From Misgurnus anguillicaudatus (Eukaryota; Chordata; Actinopteri; Cypriniformes; Cobitidae), in assembly GCF_027580225.2 (NCBI RefSeq), contig NC_073358.2, positions 10,901,001-10,965,000 of the forward strand: a stretch of 64,000 nucleotides of DNA, written 5' to 3'. The position numbers were made by a program, and so were the translations under genes. The notes under the pieces were generated by a model. That model did no database searches. It worked only from the letters and a program-made list of their open reading frames with translations, and was not told where the DNA came from. The first letter of the stretch is position 1. Every line of letters starts with the position of its first letter. Of this stretch, positions 1 to 11,680 are shown piece after piece.

Positions 1-308
1 ATCCCCTCGCGGAAACGGAGACCCTCGCTCGGTAGCCACCCTGGGGAAATGATCGGGCGTGGTCCGTTCCGGATCCCCCTGCGAGCAGGATGGTGGTCCT
101 CCGAGGGACCATCGACGACGACTCAACCGTTGGGGGACCGCCTGGGCCGATCCTCCTCCCGCAGGAGCGAGCGATCGCTCACGGTGGTCCCCAAGAGACA
201 TCGGGGCTGATGAGAAATGAACCCCGATGTCACTACTCCCCCTCGACGAAACTCCTGGGGGAGCCGCCCTCCGTGAACTTGCTGCGTCCAATGCTGGCCG
301 GATTATTC
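1..308 (-). mobile_element. 5' internal end of a Gypsy-like LTR retrotransposon, cut by the window edge
   Basis: GC-rich sequence directly next to the LTR at 309-604. Read on the minus strand, the LTR ends in TGTCATGACA and is followed by GAATAATCCGGCCAGC, which resembles the leader just after the 5' LTR in fish Gypsy elements. Stop codons in the minus frames mean no clear intact gag start is visible. The rest of the element lies left of position 1, so its coding capacity cannot be judged. The local base composition is much richer in GC than the flanking AT-rich DNA. Confidence 0.6.
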
Positions 309-604
309 TGTCATGACACGGAAGGAGAGACAGGACGCAAACGCAAAGTTCAAAATAAATAACATTTAATAATAAAAACACGAGGGCTGACATGGTGAAT
401 ACAGGAACACAGGAACATCCAACACAAGGAACAGACAGGGTAGCAATGACAATAATCCGGCGACCGGTGTGACAGAACAAAGGCATATAAATACAAAGAC
501 AATTAAACATGACAGGTGTGGTGTATTGGCGTAATGAGTCAATGAAAGTCCAGGTGAGACGGATCAGTGCAATACACAAAACATGTCACGGACTAGACGT
601 GACA
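309..604 (-). mobile_element. LTR of a Gypsy-like retrotransposon (about 296 bp)
   Basis: On the minus strand the segment begins TGTCACGTC and ends CGTGTCATGACA, giving the TG...CA ends of an LTR. It contains a TATA-like tatttatatgcc (minus) near 483-495 and an AT-rich poly(A)-signal-like stretch near 353-378 in the expected promoter-to-polyadenylation order. The partner LTR is outside the window, so neither LTR identity (age) nor the target duplication can be read. Confidence 0.6.
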
Positions 605-719
605 TGATCGCATACAAAATAAAGTTTGTGTTTGCATAATGTATATCTGCGTGTGCTTTGTGTAAATATCATGTATATTATAAATACACACATATATTTA
701 TGAATTTGCGAAAAAAAGC

Positions 720-804
<85 letters not shown>

Positions 805-835
805 AATATATATAAAATATATAAATAAATATATA

Positions 836-930
<95 letters not shown>
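720..930. repeat. (TA)n microsatellite, about 200 bp
   Basis: Almost uninterrupted TA dinucleotides, broken near 799-840 by a short imperfect AT-rich patch. Open frames made only of alternating Ile and Tyr codons here are artefacts. The stretch 605-1500 around it holds no gene that I can recognise. Confidence 0.95.
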
Positions 931-1560
931 TTAAATGCATGCATGAATGTGTGTGTGTGTATTTCAATATAAATAATAATTACACACAGTTCACATACAT
1001 AATGCAAAACATTACTTGTATTTTGTATGTGATTAATCTTTTGACAGCCCTAAAAGGTGCATATTAGGACCTTCTTTAGGTTATCACAAAAACTTTTGCA
1101 TATACTATAACAAAATTATATAAGTGTTTAAAACACAGGTCACTGATAAAAGTATTTGATCAGAATCTTTATAGAAACCCCTTAAATATAAAGAGAGCTG
1201 TTGGTCTACAAATCTCCTGTTGGACAGATTTGGACTGGATTTGTGAATACAGTAGTTACAGTACTGACAACAGTGGCTGTTTGACAGCTATCCATGAACT
1301 TTCTATTTGATGTGCTTTAAAAAGTGTTTATTTTTTTAACATGTTGCAAGTGAAAGGATATCAGTAAGTATTTAATATGGACCCAGTGCGGTACTAAAAC
1401 CAGAAAATGCTGCTTTTTACAGCTATATAATCTGCTAAACCTTCTCAAGCAGAAAGGTCAAGACTGTATGTTAAGGGTATGTTTAGAGAAAGTTTTATCA
1501 GTCATTTATCAATGTTAATTATTCATGAACCGGGGTGGAGCGATGCATGCTTCACAGTGG

Positions 1561-1672
1561 TATAAAAACTTAACAGAGATGTGGTCTGATTCTGGACGGC
1601 TTCAAGGCTGCTGGTTCACAGAAGATTTTAACATCATTTACCTTATTTATGCCTGGAACACAAATCACCAAG
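1561..1672 (+). promoter_or_regulatory. Candidate TATA box and noncoding first exon of slc14a2
   Basis: A good TATA box (TATAAAA, 1561-1567) is followed about 105 bp later by a consensus 5' splice donor (CACCAAG|GTAAAT, boundary 1672/1673). The coding start of the urea transporter lies in an exon that itself begins after an apparent acceptor near 3111, so an upstream untranslated exon is expected. This is the only TATA-plus-donor arrangement I noticed upstream. It is inference only; no transcript evidence is available. Confidence 0.3.
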
Positions 1673-2008
1673 GTAAATCATCTTTTCATCTTTCTCACTA
1701 TATCAAGTTAGTCATGTCAGTTAAAATGTTGCATAATTTTATTTTATGGCATTTCAGACACAGAATAATATTCAATGGCTGAATAATGAAATTATTAATT
1801 AATTAATAAATACATTAAATACAAAATTCCTTGTTGTTGCACTTAAATTTTTGAGTTGAATTAATTTGAAATTACAATTGTTTTTTAAACTTTCTTTAAT
1901 AGTGAGTAGTTGTTATAAATTATAGAAATAAAGTTGTAATAACTTAAACTATTTCAACTTAAAATTCAAATGATATATTATACAAATTTTATATATATAT
2001 ATATATTA

Positions 2009-2118
2009 GTTTAACTTAGTATTTACAACCTTATAACCCCATGTGTAAAGTACTGCACTACAGATTATTGCTCTTTACATTACAGTACATTTACATTATG
2101 TATTTGGCATAATATTAA

Positions 2119-2180
<62 letters not shown>

Positions 2181-2280
2181 GCCAAATACATAATGTAAAT
2201 GTACTGTAATGTAAAGAGCAATAATCTGTAGTGCAGTACTTTACACATGGGGTTATAAGGTTGTAAATACTAAGTTAAAC
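2009..2280. repeat. Perfect palindrome: two 102-bp arms around a (TA)n core
   Basis: The left arm 2009-2110 and right arm 2179-2280 are exact reverse complements over 102 bp by base-by-base comparison, separated by 68 bp that is mainly TA repeat. Both arms begin or end with GTTTAACTTAGTATTTAC. It could be a foldback transposon, a cruciform-forming inverted duplication, or an assembly foldback at a (TA)n tract. Confidence 0.9.
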
Positions 2281-2510
2281 ATAGGGTTGTAAATACATAT
2301 TTTTATTTTATTACTGTTGTAATATGCACTCCCTGTCATATACGTCCATAAAATTATCTCTCCCACTTCCACCTTAGAATCTACGTATATAATTTTTTAC
2401 TTCTTGTGTTTATGTATATACTGTGCTGTATGTTATGCAAGTACCCTGAGCTCCTGAAACCAAACGAAATTTCCTGTGTATGTATCCACATTTGCTGAAT
2501 AAATTAGTGA

Positions 2511-2863
2511 CACTTTACAATAAAGCTGTATTAGTAAACATTAGTAAATGCATTAACTAGCATGAACTAACAATGAACAATTTAGTTTTTAGGCATTTAT
2601 TAATCTTAGTTAATGTCAGTTAATTAATAATGTCAATACAATTGTTCATGTTAGTTCAGGGTGCATTAACTCATATTAACAGTATCAACGTTCAATTAAA
2701 AAAAGTATTAGCACATGCTAAAGTTAGATAGATAGCACTTTATTGTCCGTGTACGTGGAAATTTGTCTTAGAATGAATAAATACTGTAGAAGTATTCATT
2801 TATATTTCATGTCAGATAAGGCATTTACTAATTGTTGACAAGTACAACCTTATTGTAAAGTTT
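2511..2863. mobile_element. MITE with CACTTTACAATAA-type terminal inverted repeats
   Basis: It begins CACTTTACAATAA and ends TTATTGTAAAGTTT, the inverted complement. The inside carries the repeated attagtaaa / gttcatgttagtt motifs common in fish MITEs. A related fragment lies near 20030-20090. It sits just upstream of the first coding exon of the urea transporter gene and has no coding capacity. Confidence 0.6.
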
Positions 2864-3124
2864 AATCAATAAATCTGATTCTGATGTATGTAAATGGATT
2901 TCTTCACATTAAGGCTACTCTGACCACCACACATCTCTCCCGAACATCGACGTCTCTGTGTTCCAGCACTCAAAATATAAAAGTGAGATCATATCTGTTT
3001 CTCTTATGAAAAGCAAATGCTTGAGTCAGAAGGACAAATGATCCTTGAATCTTGCAAAGAGTTTTATTTGTAAGCCTTTATTCATTTTCAGTCTTTTGTC
3101 AATGTACAGGAGCTTCTACCACTC

Positions 3125-6100
3125 ATGGCCAATCCACTCTCTGATCAACAGCAAAATGACGCACAGCGTCCGGAACAGTCACCTTCACATCAGAAAATGA
3201 AAAGAAAGCTTATCCGTTGGGTCTCTTATATCGCTGGCGACATGACTGCGTTTGGCAAATGGATGAAAAGTATGTGATTAAGCCAAAATAATGCACAATG
3301 AGTATGATACATATACGTGCTTTGTGTACATACTAAGACTATTTATAGCAATCTAAATAATGTGTGATCCACACCCAAATAAAAACAAACATTCTTGAAC
3401 AAAGCTGAATCTATAGACAGCAACAACATAAACAAGCGCCTTTTGTATCCCAAACTTAACTTCCGGTAGACTTCCGCATAAAATCAATAACAACAGAGAC
3501 CCTCTAGAGTAGATTATTTCTGATAACAAGCAAAATAAATAACAACAAGTAAACTACATCAGTTCAAATCATAACTAAAGCATATAAACCATTACACTGT
3601 TAACCCCGATATTGTCTTTACTTAAACAATCAAATAAACATCACTTAGTATTTTCTGTTTTGAAGCCAAAGCTTAAAAAGTGTAGTTGATTTAACTTGTA
3701 AGCTTACAAAATCCATTAAACTAAAACATTCAAGTAGAATGAACTTAAAATTATTAGTTCATGTTGTGAGGAATACCCATAATCCTTTGCGCCTGAATAC
3801 TTTGATTATTTTCTGCTTTTTCACAGAATAAAAACTGATAAGAACTTTCACTACTTAAATATTTGTTAATGAAATGTCATATAGGTTTAAGCTCTTATAT
3901 TATTGATGTTGTTTTGTTGTAAATTATAATTTTGTAAACTCACCGTTCAGGTGATCAGTGTTTCTGTACATAAACCCTGTTCAGAACACTTTATTGTATT
4001 TCTCTCCACAGTACTGACAATGCATGTCAAAAACACAGTTTTGTGTTTCTGTGGAGAATCACGTTTATTCAATGACTGACTTAAAATCAGTCATCAATTC
4101 TGTATAATAATATCATTTATAACATCAAAAGTAATATAAAGTGATAAAAACTAAAGTTATATGCAAGGAGTTTCCTCACAAATTTCTAGTAATGTAAACT
4201 AATCTGGGAGTGCAGTAATATTGGAAGAAGTCTATTCAACTTAAAATTGTTGTTAGAACAGTTCATATGTTTAAGTAATCACTACTTAAAGTTTTTAAGT
4301 AATCATTACTTAAAGTTTTTAGGGCAACAAGTTTGCTTCATTTTTTTAAGTATATTCAACTTATCCGGGTTCACAGTGTACACTGAGCTAATGTTATGGT
4401 GTAAAATGAATGTATACAATGTTAGCTACAGATCCTTAAAGCTCCACTGTGTAGGATCTACTCCTATCTAGCAGTGAAAGTCTATATGACAACCAACTGA
4501 ATATTACTTTCTAGCCCCCCCCATTCGGAACACGTTTTAACTCGTATGGTGGCCCGGCCGTGTCATGCCAAGGTTAACATGGCTTCCAGTAGCTACAAAG
4601 CAAAAGCAATGAAAAAAAATGAACAATTTGCAATGTCCTTTGCCTGTGTTCCATCAAAGCACACAGATTTATGTTTAACATGGAAAAAGTCTGATTGTCA
4701 TGATATGTCCACTTAAAATCACATACAAAAAGCAACCATAAACGTAGCTTAGACACTCCTTTTACATCGACGCGAGGAAAAATATCACAGGGGCTGTTAA
4801 ACTTGGTATTAAGATGTGTTTTCGTCGATCAGATCACAAGTGGACGAGAGAGACACATTACGTTTACACTTGGTGTTTAAATCCTTTTTTTGTCCATTTT
4901 CGACCACTTCTCTCCAGATTAATGAGGAGATGGTCTGTGGACGAGTCCCTCTCCTGTCATTTAATCATGAGCAGGAGTAATGATGGGTTTAAATGGACGC
5001 AAACTAATATTATGTCAGAGTCCAATGCTTATGTTTTAAGTAAACGTTACATGTCCGTGTATATGTAAGATCGCTCAACTTTCACACGCTTGTAAAATGA
5101 AACGAAAGACGCGCAGATCAGACGCTTTTATCAATGAAAGGCTAAAAATAGCGCTGTACACCGTGTGTTTGTGTTAGAGGTCAGAAAAGATGAAAAACAT
5201 TTATCTCAGTACCTCAGATTACATAAATGGACGGAGAGACGGCGTGTGGCTGTTCGAACACATTAAACCACATGCGTGGTTACACTAACAAGTGTTATGC
5301 ATAACCATGCTATAGTTAGCCAAAGAACTATAAAACTTCAAGTTTACAACATAGACTGTATATAGATGTAAACGAATATCCTGAATTACCTGTGGAGAAG
5401 ATAGAAAGTATGCAACTTCTGTGTCCCTTGAGCCTTATGATCTTGGTAAACTAACATTAACTTACTCCAATATTGACTTTGGTCTTGATGTTTTTCCTGT
5501 CGCGTTGTCGTTTTAAATCCCCGTTTAGCTTCCTTGGCGACGTGTTTTAATGTCCTCGAGAATAGTTCTTGAACAGGCTTTCAAATCTGCCTCAAATCAA
5601 AGCATTAGATCGCGGGATCATCACGGTGTGCGGCTGTTGTAAAATCCGAAGGATTCAGTCTACGCAGGTTGCATATCCGGGCTGCATACGTCATCAAGCC
5701 TGGTTTATTTAAATTAACTGAGCATTACATTCGCAAGTCATAAGCATATTACATCAATTTACAATTAACTTAGAATAATTGTCAGCTTTATAATTGTTAA
5801 TATTCTGAAATAAGACTGTCTTGATGACGTAAACCGCCAGCGTGAGTGTAGTCTGAAAGCGAGAAAGGCAGAGCTTGAATTTCAGGAATGTCCCTCGTTG
5901 GCGAATGTATTTCAAAGATGAAGGCACAACATGGATGCGCCAGTCGAGCGACTCGACTGTATGTATTTTAAATAGCAGATTCTACACTTACGAGAATACT
6001 TTGATTAGTGGGGTGGAAGTAATTACACATGAATGAGCACATACTTTTGAAAGAAAACATGGGTTTTTGCTAAGAATTAACTCAAAAAAGTACACAGTGG

Positions 6101-9100
6101 AGCTTTAAATTCTTGCCTGACTGCCGAAACTCTCTTAACACAGTGATCTGTGCTCGTCGTCTTTCCAGGGGCCTCATTTATAAAATGGTGCGTAAAAACC
6201 ATCCTACATTTGATCTTACGATCATTTAACAAAAATGCGTACGTGTGTTCATAAACCAAACGTACGTGCAGAAAACGCGCATACCCCTTTCAAATCTATA
6301 AATTGCAAATGAACTTGTGCACGCAGCCGAGCAGTTTCAGATCTCCGCCTTTAAACGATGCGTAATTAATGTCAGACATATAAAAGAGCGCTTGTCAATG
6401 TTTAAACCCAATTTCAAACAGCAAGAATGGCTTATATTTCCAAAAACCTGCAGCAATCGGACTAGCAAAAGTGCGTACGTCTGCTCAGACCCTGACGTGG
6501 TGCTAAGCACTTTTCCACGTCAAAGACAGTTTTTATAATTATGGACTTTGCCGTGGATTTTTGCGTACGCAAACTTTACGATCAAATCTGTGCGTACGCA
6601 CGCTTTATAAATGAGGCCCCTGGTCTTTAGGAATTTTTTTTTTATTTTCAACTAGGTATTTGTTCCAGAGTTCAGTTAAGTCACTAGGCAAACCGATAAA
6701 CAAACACTGACCAGAAGGTCCACTGTGTAGATTTTAAGCGGCATCTAGAGGTGAGATTGTGAATTGCAACCAATGGCTCTGTCCACAGCTCACCCTCCTT
6801 TTCGAAACGCATAGAGAAGCTACGGTACCTGCCACAGGGCAAACACTTCACCGTATAAGACAATGTAGAGATGAAACGCACTCTATAGATCAGATTGTCC
6901 GCCGCATAGGGCTACTGTAGAAACATGGCGGCACAAAATGTCGACTTCCATGTGAAGGGATCCCGGTGTATGTAGATAAAAACATCTGATTCTAAAGTAA
7001 TAAAAACAATACAGTTTATTTTGTAAGTTCTTTATACACCACTGATAATATAGTTATGTATGTTATATTGCATTTCTATCAAGAGATCACACAATGCACC
7101 TTTACCTTCACTATAAAAAAATCAGTAGAAATTACAGTATTACTTGCAGCTGGTTGCCGGTAATTTACCGTAGATTTAAATGTATGTTACTTACTGGCAA
7201 TATTTTGTTCAGGGTTGAATGAACATTAAACATTTGCAGGTCTTTGTCTTTGCAGAGTAAAACTAAAATCCTCATGCGAAGCATTCTGGGAACCAAAAAT
7301 CATCATCAACCTTTTTCTGTTTTTTTGCTTCAGATTTTGTTTCCCAGAATGCTTTGCTTGATGCTGTTATTTTAGTTTTGATCTGTAAAGACGAAAAAAT
7401 GTAGGTGTTTATTGTTCATTGACTTTTAGCGAAATGTTGCCAGTGGATGGCATGAGTTTGGATCTACGGTGGGTTGCCGGCAACCGGCTGCAGGTAGCAC
7501 TGTAATTTCTACAGATTTTTTACAGTGTTTGTTTCTGCGTTCGTCCAATGAAACAGTCTATTGATCTTTTAACAGATTTGATTTATCGGATCAATATTTT
7601 AAAACTATAGAAAATGTTATTTTGTTTCATTTGTCGTCGCTCACATAAAACATTTTTAGTTTTTTGGTTCACCAACATAAAACAATATCATACTTTTTTT
7701 TCACGTAGGACAGTTTATATTACTACAGATTATAGATTGGGTGTTACGTGGTGCGGCTCAAGTGATGTTTGTAAACAATCCTCTCAGTGGACTCATCATA
7801 TTCGCCGGACTCATCCTTCAGAACAGATGGTGGGCACTGAATGGTTTTGTCGGCACTTTGTTTGCTACGATCTCTGCTCTCATCCTCTGTCAAAACAGGT
7901 ATTTGTTGTTGGTAATGAACTTGAACGGTGCATTTACATGTTGGTGTTCAAATTTTAATGTATTATATCATCCTCAGAGGCGCTATCGCAGCGGGTCTTT
8001 ATGGATATAATGGGATCCTGGTTGGACTTCTGATGGCCGTTTTCTCTAGTGCAGGAGATTGGTATTGGTGGCTTCTTTTGCCAAACATCTTCATGTCAAT
8101 GGCTTGGTGAGTTTTGAGAGTTTGTCTTGGTTCTTTAATTAATATGTTTCATCCTTGCTTTCCAAACCATCTGCTTGTCATTTTTGGGGTGAAAAGTGTT
8201 GAAAGTTATAGGATTGTGGCTAGGAGGGATACAACAAAGGCCAAAATCTCGCCAGATGAGGGCTGCTTTTATCCTTATCCTATCTCAGTCTATTAAGATG
8301 TTTTTTAACAAGACATTTTAGTGTATTGTCATCTCGCTACCTGATTTACATTGTGGGAACATTAAGACTAGCGCTGCTGGCATTTTCTCATTACGGTACC
8401 TCAAAGAGTATGCGGTCAAAATCCCGATCTTTTTTGCGCTGTTGTAAATCAAATTGTTTTCAATAACCAACTGGGAAAAGGGATGTTTACAGCAAGCATT
8501 ACAGAAATTACAGACCTAGGATTTATTACGGTAATTACAGACCTGTCACAAGCATTAACGACCTGCGATTTATTACAGTATAGAAAACACAAATACAACA
8601 CGGTTCTGGAAATGATACATTTATTATCTTTGTTATGCTGTACCATAATATCTTCATTCAAAATTAAGACAATGAGTAATATAAAGCATTAATCCACTTT
8701 TATATAAGAACATTTCCTGATAATTGACTAACCCCCATGTCCTCCACGATGTTTATGTCTTTCTTTCTTCACTCGAGAAGAAATTAAGTTTTTCGAGGAA
8801 AACATTCCAGGATTTTTCTTCATATAGTGGACTTTAACTGAACCCCACGGTTTTAAGGTCCAAATTGCAGTTTCAATGCAGCTTCAAAGGGCTCTAACTG
8901 ATCATAACCAAGGCTTGTGTAGCAAATCGATCATCATTTTTACCTTTTTAACCACAACTTCTCATCTTGCACTGGCCCTGTGATGTGCGTGCACGACCTT
9001 GCGCAATCACATTGAAGGTCACCCATGACGCATAGGAAAGTACCGCTCCAGTGTCTATCGCTCAAGTTGTTGTATGTGGAATGACACTAATGTCTTTGTG

Positions 9101-11214
9101 TCAGTTTATTGTTTAAAATGGTCCGTACGTGTGTATTTCGCATGCATCATGCGTGACCTTTCGACGTGATCACGTTTAAATAAGGTCATGGTCGCGCATT
9201 ACAGGGCTAGTGCAGACGAGAAGTTGTAAAAGCAGTAAAAACTTTTTTGAATAAAAAAATTATGTTACTTTTTTATTGTATTTTATTATGTAACAATTTC
9301 TTATTTTTTGTTAGGCTATTATTGTATTAGTTTATCATCAGTATTTGCACAACGAAGTTATGGCTTAATGCCATTGTTTTGATTTATATTTATTTAAACA
9401 TCATCTAAAAACTAAATGTTGCATTATATTATGTAACGTTTATATAACATTTAAAAGTTTTGTGTGTTTTGCAACTGGCTGTTGTTCAGTAAAAATCTAT
9501 ATGTGCATTTATTTAAGTGATCTGTTTTGTTATTTTGAAAGAAATCCTTATTATGTTGCACCATAGCCTACATACTCATATCGTATACTGCGTATTATAT
9601 GGGTGGAGGGTGGCCTACATTTTTATTTTGTCAGGTGGCCTTCGGCTCTAGGTTAAGAACCACTGTGCTAGATTCAGTGCTGAATTTGCAAAAGTGACCA
9701 ATTACCATTGTTTTATTTCTTTAGCCCTATAGTGTCAAGTGCTTTGGCTTCTATCAACAGTAGGTGGGATCTGCCTGTATTCACCCTGCCGTTTAACATC
9801 CTTGTGTGTCTTCACATGGTGGCCACAGGGCATTACAATCATTACTTCCCTCAAGTTCTCATCCAGCCACGCACAACCTTGCCTAACATCACCTGGTCTG
9901 AGATGGATTACGCAAAGGTAAAAAATAAAAAATCGAAGGAAGCTTCTCGAAAGTTCAAAATAGGACGGTGTTCTTTATTTAGAGATCAGACAAAGGGTGA
10001 TTGTGTAAGAGTGCGATGTCTCCGACACCAAGGTCACATTGCAGAGCAGGTCACACAGAGAAGAGACTGCAACTGCCACCGTGGAATTCAATAGAGCGAG
10101 AAATGCTAGACTTTCCTGCATCATATGCCACTTCAGCAAAAGTTCCAAAAAGCAAAAAAAAACCACCTTCTTGTATTTTTCATCCAGCTCTTCCGCTCGA
10201 TCCCGGTGGGAATCGGACAGGTATATGGCTGTGACAATCCTTGGACGGGTGGTATCTTCATGATCGCCTTGTTCATCTCCTCACCCATAACGTGTGCACA
10301 TGCTACCATTGGTTCGACCATTGGTATGGTGTCAGGTGAGACCTTACACATTGAATTGGTGTTAAAAATATTGCAATAAATTTTAAGCTGATTAAGTTTC
10401 CATGAACTTCAGGTCTTGCTCTGGCCGCACCGTTTGAGAACATCTACTTTGGTCTATGGGGTTATAATTGCGTGTTGGCATGCATCGCGATTGGCGGGAT
10501 GTTTTATGCGCTTTCATGGCAGACGCATCTTCTGGCTGTGGCGTGCGGTAGGTGTTTCTGTAATTTGATTGGTAGAGCATGTTTGCAACACCAACATTGT
10601 GGCTTTGCCGGTTCGCATATACAGTTAAAAATATACCTTGAATCCTCTATAAGATAAAAGTATGTGCCAAATGCATGAATGTAAATGTAATGTTTGGCGT
10701 CAGTCCAATTTCCTTTAATCATTACACAGTTGTGGACAAACTACACTTATGGTGTTTATTTTTATTTTAGCATTCTTCTGCGCATACCTGGGCTCGGCAA
10801 TAGCAAATGTGATGTCTAACGTACGTATCATATACTCAAAATAACATACAAGTGCGTAAAAAGTCCATTAAATTTTTTATTTGATTTTATTAACAGTTTG
10901 GGCTCCCAGCATGCACCTGGCCCTTCTGCCTGTCCGCCCTTACGTTTCTTTTGATCACTACGGAGACAAAAGGCATTTATAAATTGCCTCTTGCTAAGGT
11001 TACCTACCCTGAAAAAAACCTGATATATTTCTGGAAGATGAAGAAAGAAGAGAGGGTCGATAAAGAAAAGAAAAAACTAGAGAAGATGCAGTTAGACTCG
11101 CAGCTGAAGAAAGACATGGAAATATTGGTCACGATGGAGAAGAATAAACCGGAGATTTGCACTGTGGCCGTACAGGTCGATGCTAAGAGAGAAAATCTAA
11201 CAGACCAGATGTGA
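3125..11214 (+). CDS. slc14a2: Urea transporter (SLC14 family), complete, 8 coding exons
   Basis: Facilitated urea channel of the plasma membrane. Coding exons: 3125-3269, 7709-7898, 7978-8106, 9725-9917, 10188-10335, 10413-10547, 10771-10820 and 10897-11214. All have GT-AG borders and compatible phases, giving 435 residues. Both homologous halves show the urea-transporter signature: LPVFTLPF (171-178) and LPACTWPF (333-340). The blocks VNNPLSG (70-76) and GCDNPWTGG (233-241) match vertebrate UT proteins, and an N-glycosylation site NIT is at 209. The N-terminal YIAGDM...GKWMK resembles the UT-A2/UT-B start. It contains one UT unit, not the doubled UT-A1 form. The tail beyond about residue 370 is unusually charged (Lys/Glu-rich, likely helical). 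The ATG at 3125 is preceded in frame by ELLPL after an acceptor near 3111, so a longer N-terminus is possible. A slc14a1-type name cannot be excluded. Confidence 0.93.
3420..4380. repeat. Repeat-derived intron 1 sequence
   Basis: The block around 3420-3560 (aacataaacaagcg, aacttccggtagac, caataacaacag) recurs at about 18520-18650. From about 3640 to 4380 there are short direct repeats (acttaaagtttttaagtaat) and inverted actta/taagt motifs typical of a decayed MITE. I could not define its ends. No exon was recognised here. Confidence 0.4.
4436..6108. mobile_element. Non-autonomous TTAA-type DNA transposon, about 1.67 kb
   Basis: The left end is TTAA followed by AGCTCCACTGTGTAGG; the right end is CACAGTGGAGCT followed by TTAA. 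These are inverted ends with TTAA at each border, as in piggyBac- or Kolobok-type elements. The open frames inside are short and match no transposase I know. It lies in intron 1 of the urea transporter gene. The family assignment is inference; the terminal inverted repeats are seen directly. Confidence 0.7.
6166..6622. mobile_element. Foldback MITE with CAGGGGCCTCATTTATAAA ends
   Basis: The left terminus CAGGGGCCTCATTTATAAA is mirrored by TTTATAAATGAGGCCCCTG at the right. Many GCGTACG-type subterminal motifs occur in both arms. It has no coding capacity and lies in intron 1 of the urea transporter gene. Confidence 0.75.
6717..7105. mobile_element. MITE related to the TTAA/CACTGTGTAG family
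   Basis: The left edge AAGGTCCACTGTGTAGA and right edge ACAATGCACCTTTACC are degenerate inverted repeats. The internal ACATGGCGGCA motif is one I associate with a widespread fish MITE family. A poly-T-containing block at 6630-6715 next to it recurs at about 18650 and, inverted, at about 20700-20785. Confidence 0.5.
7109..7527. mobile_element. Foldback MITE with CACTGTAAAAAATC-type ends
   Basis: The left terminus CACTATAAAAAAATCAGTAG and right terminus CTACAGATTTTTTACAGTG are inverted repeats. The inside is also self-complementary: an AGCATTCTGGGAACCA-like arm faces a TTTCCCAGAATGCTTTG arm. Relatives lie at 31010-31290 and 32809-33213. It sits about 180 bp before coding exon 2 of the urea transporter gene. 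Confidence 0.8.
8745..9240. repeat. Dispersed fish repeat in urea transporter intron 3
   Basis: The sequence contains GGAAAACATTCCAGGATTTT, GTCCAAATTGCAGTTTCA and AGCTTCAAAGGGCTCTA, which I recognise as a repeat widespread in teleost introns. Clear terminal repeats were not identified. No exon was recognised in the 1.6-kb intron between 8106 and 9725. Confidence 0.45.
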
Positions 11215-11255
11215 TTTCATTGTGTATAAGTCTCTTTATTATGAAAGTTAATGTG

Positions 11256-11259
<4 letters not shown>

Positions 11260-11343
<84 letters not shown>
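11260..11343. repeat. (TA)n microsatellite in the slc14a2 3' region
   Basis: An uninterrupted TA tract beginning about 45 bp after the urea transporter stop codon, probably inside the 3' untranslated region. Confidence 0.95.
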
Positions 11344-11350
<7 letters not shown>

Positions 11351-11674
11351 TTTTTGACATTTACCACATTTATTTTTAAAGGATCCAATAGTTTTTCCTT
11401 TATATAAGTATTATGTTTGTGTACAATCTAAAACAATAATTGAGAAAATTTGCATATAAACTAGGAATTTACAATGATTTATTGTCCATATTTCATCTAG
11501 GAATGTTTTTGGATATGGTCCAATCCTATCATTTTGATTGATGCTTTACAAACCGGCATTAATTTTTTGTATAACAAAAGCTTGAGAGTTTTTCACATAA
11601 TTAGCTTGCAGGCAGGGAGAGACAGATGCCTGTAACCTGTTGGGATAAAGAGTACTTGAATTAACGCCTTACCC

Positions 11675-11680
11675 AATAAA
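11675..11680 (+). terminator. Candidate poly(A) signal of slc14a2
   Basis: AATAAA, about 460 bp after the stop codon and the first canonical signal I see downstream of it. Cleavage would be expected 10-30 bp later. From here to 12.5 kb I see nothing coding; the stretch 11795-11960 resembles a dispersed repeat (see 13430-14600). Confidence 0.35.

Noticed and set aside
678..1007. Long minus-strand frame of alternating Ile and Tyr codons
   Set aside because: Pure product of the (TA)n microsatellite; the same happens at 39235-39543.
1525..1782. 85-codon plus-strand frame as a gene
   Set aside because: No recognisable protein; it crosses the candidate splice donor at 1672. Better read as a possible untranslated exon.
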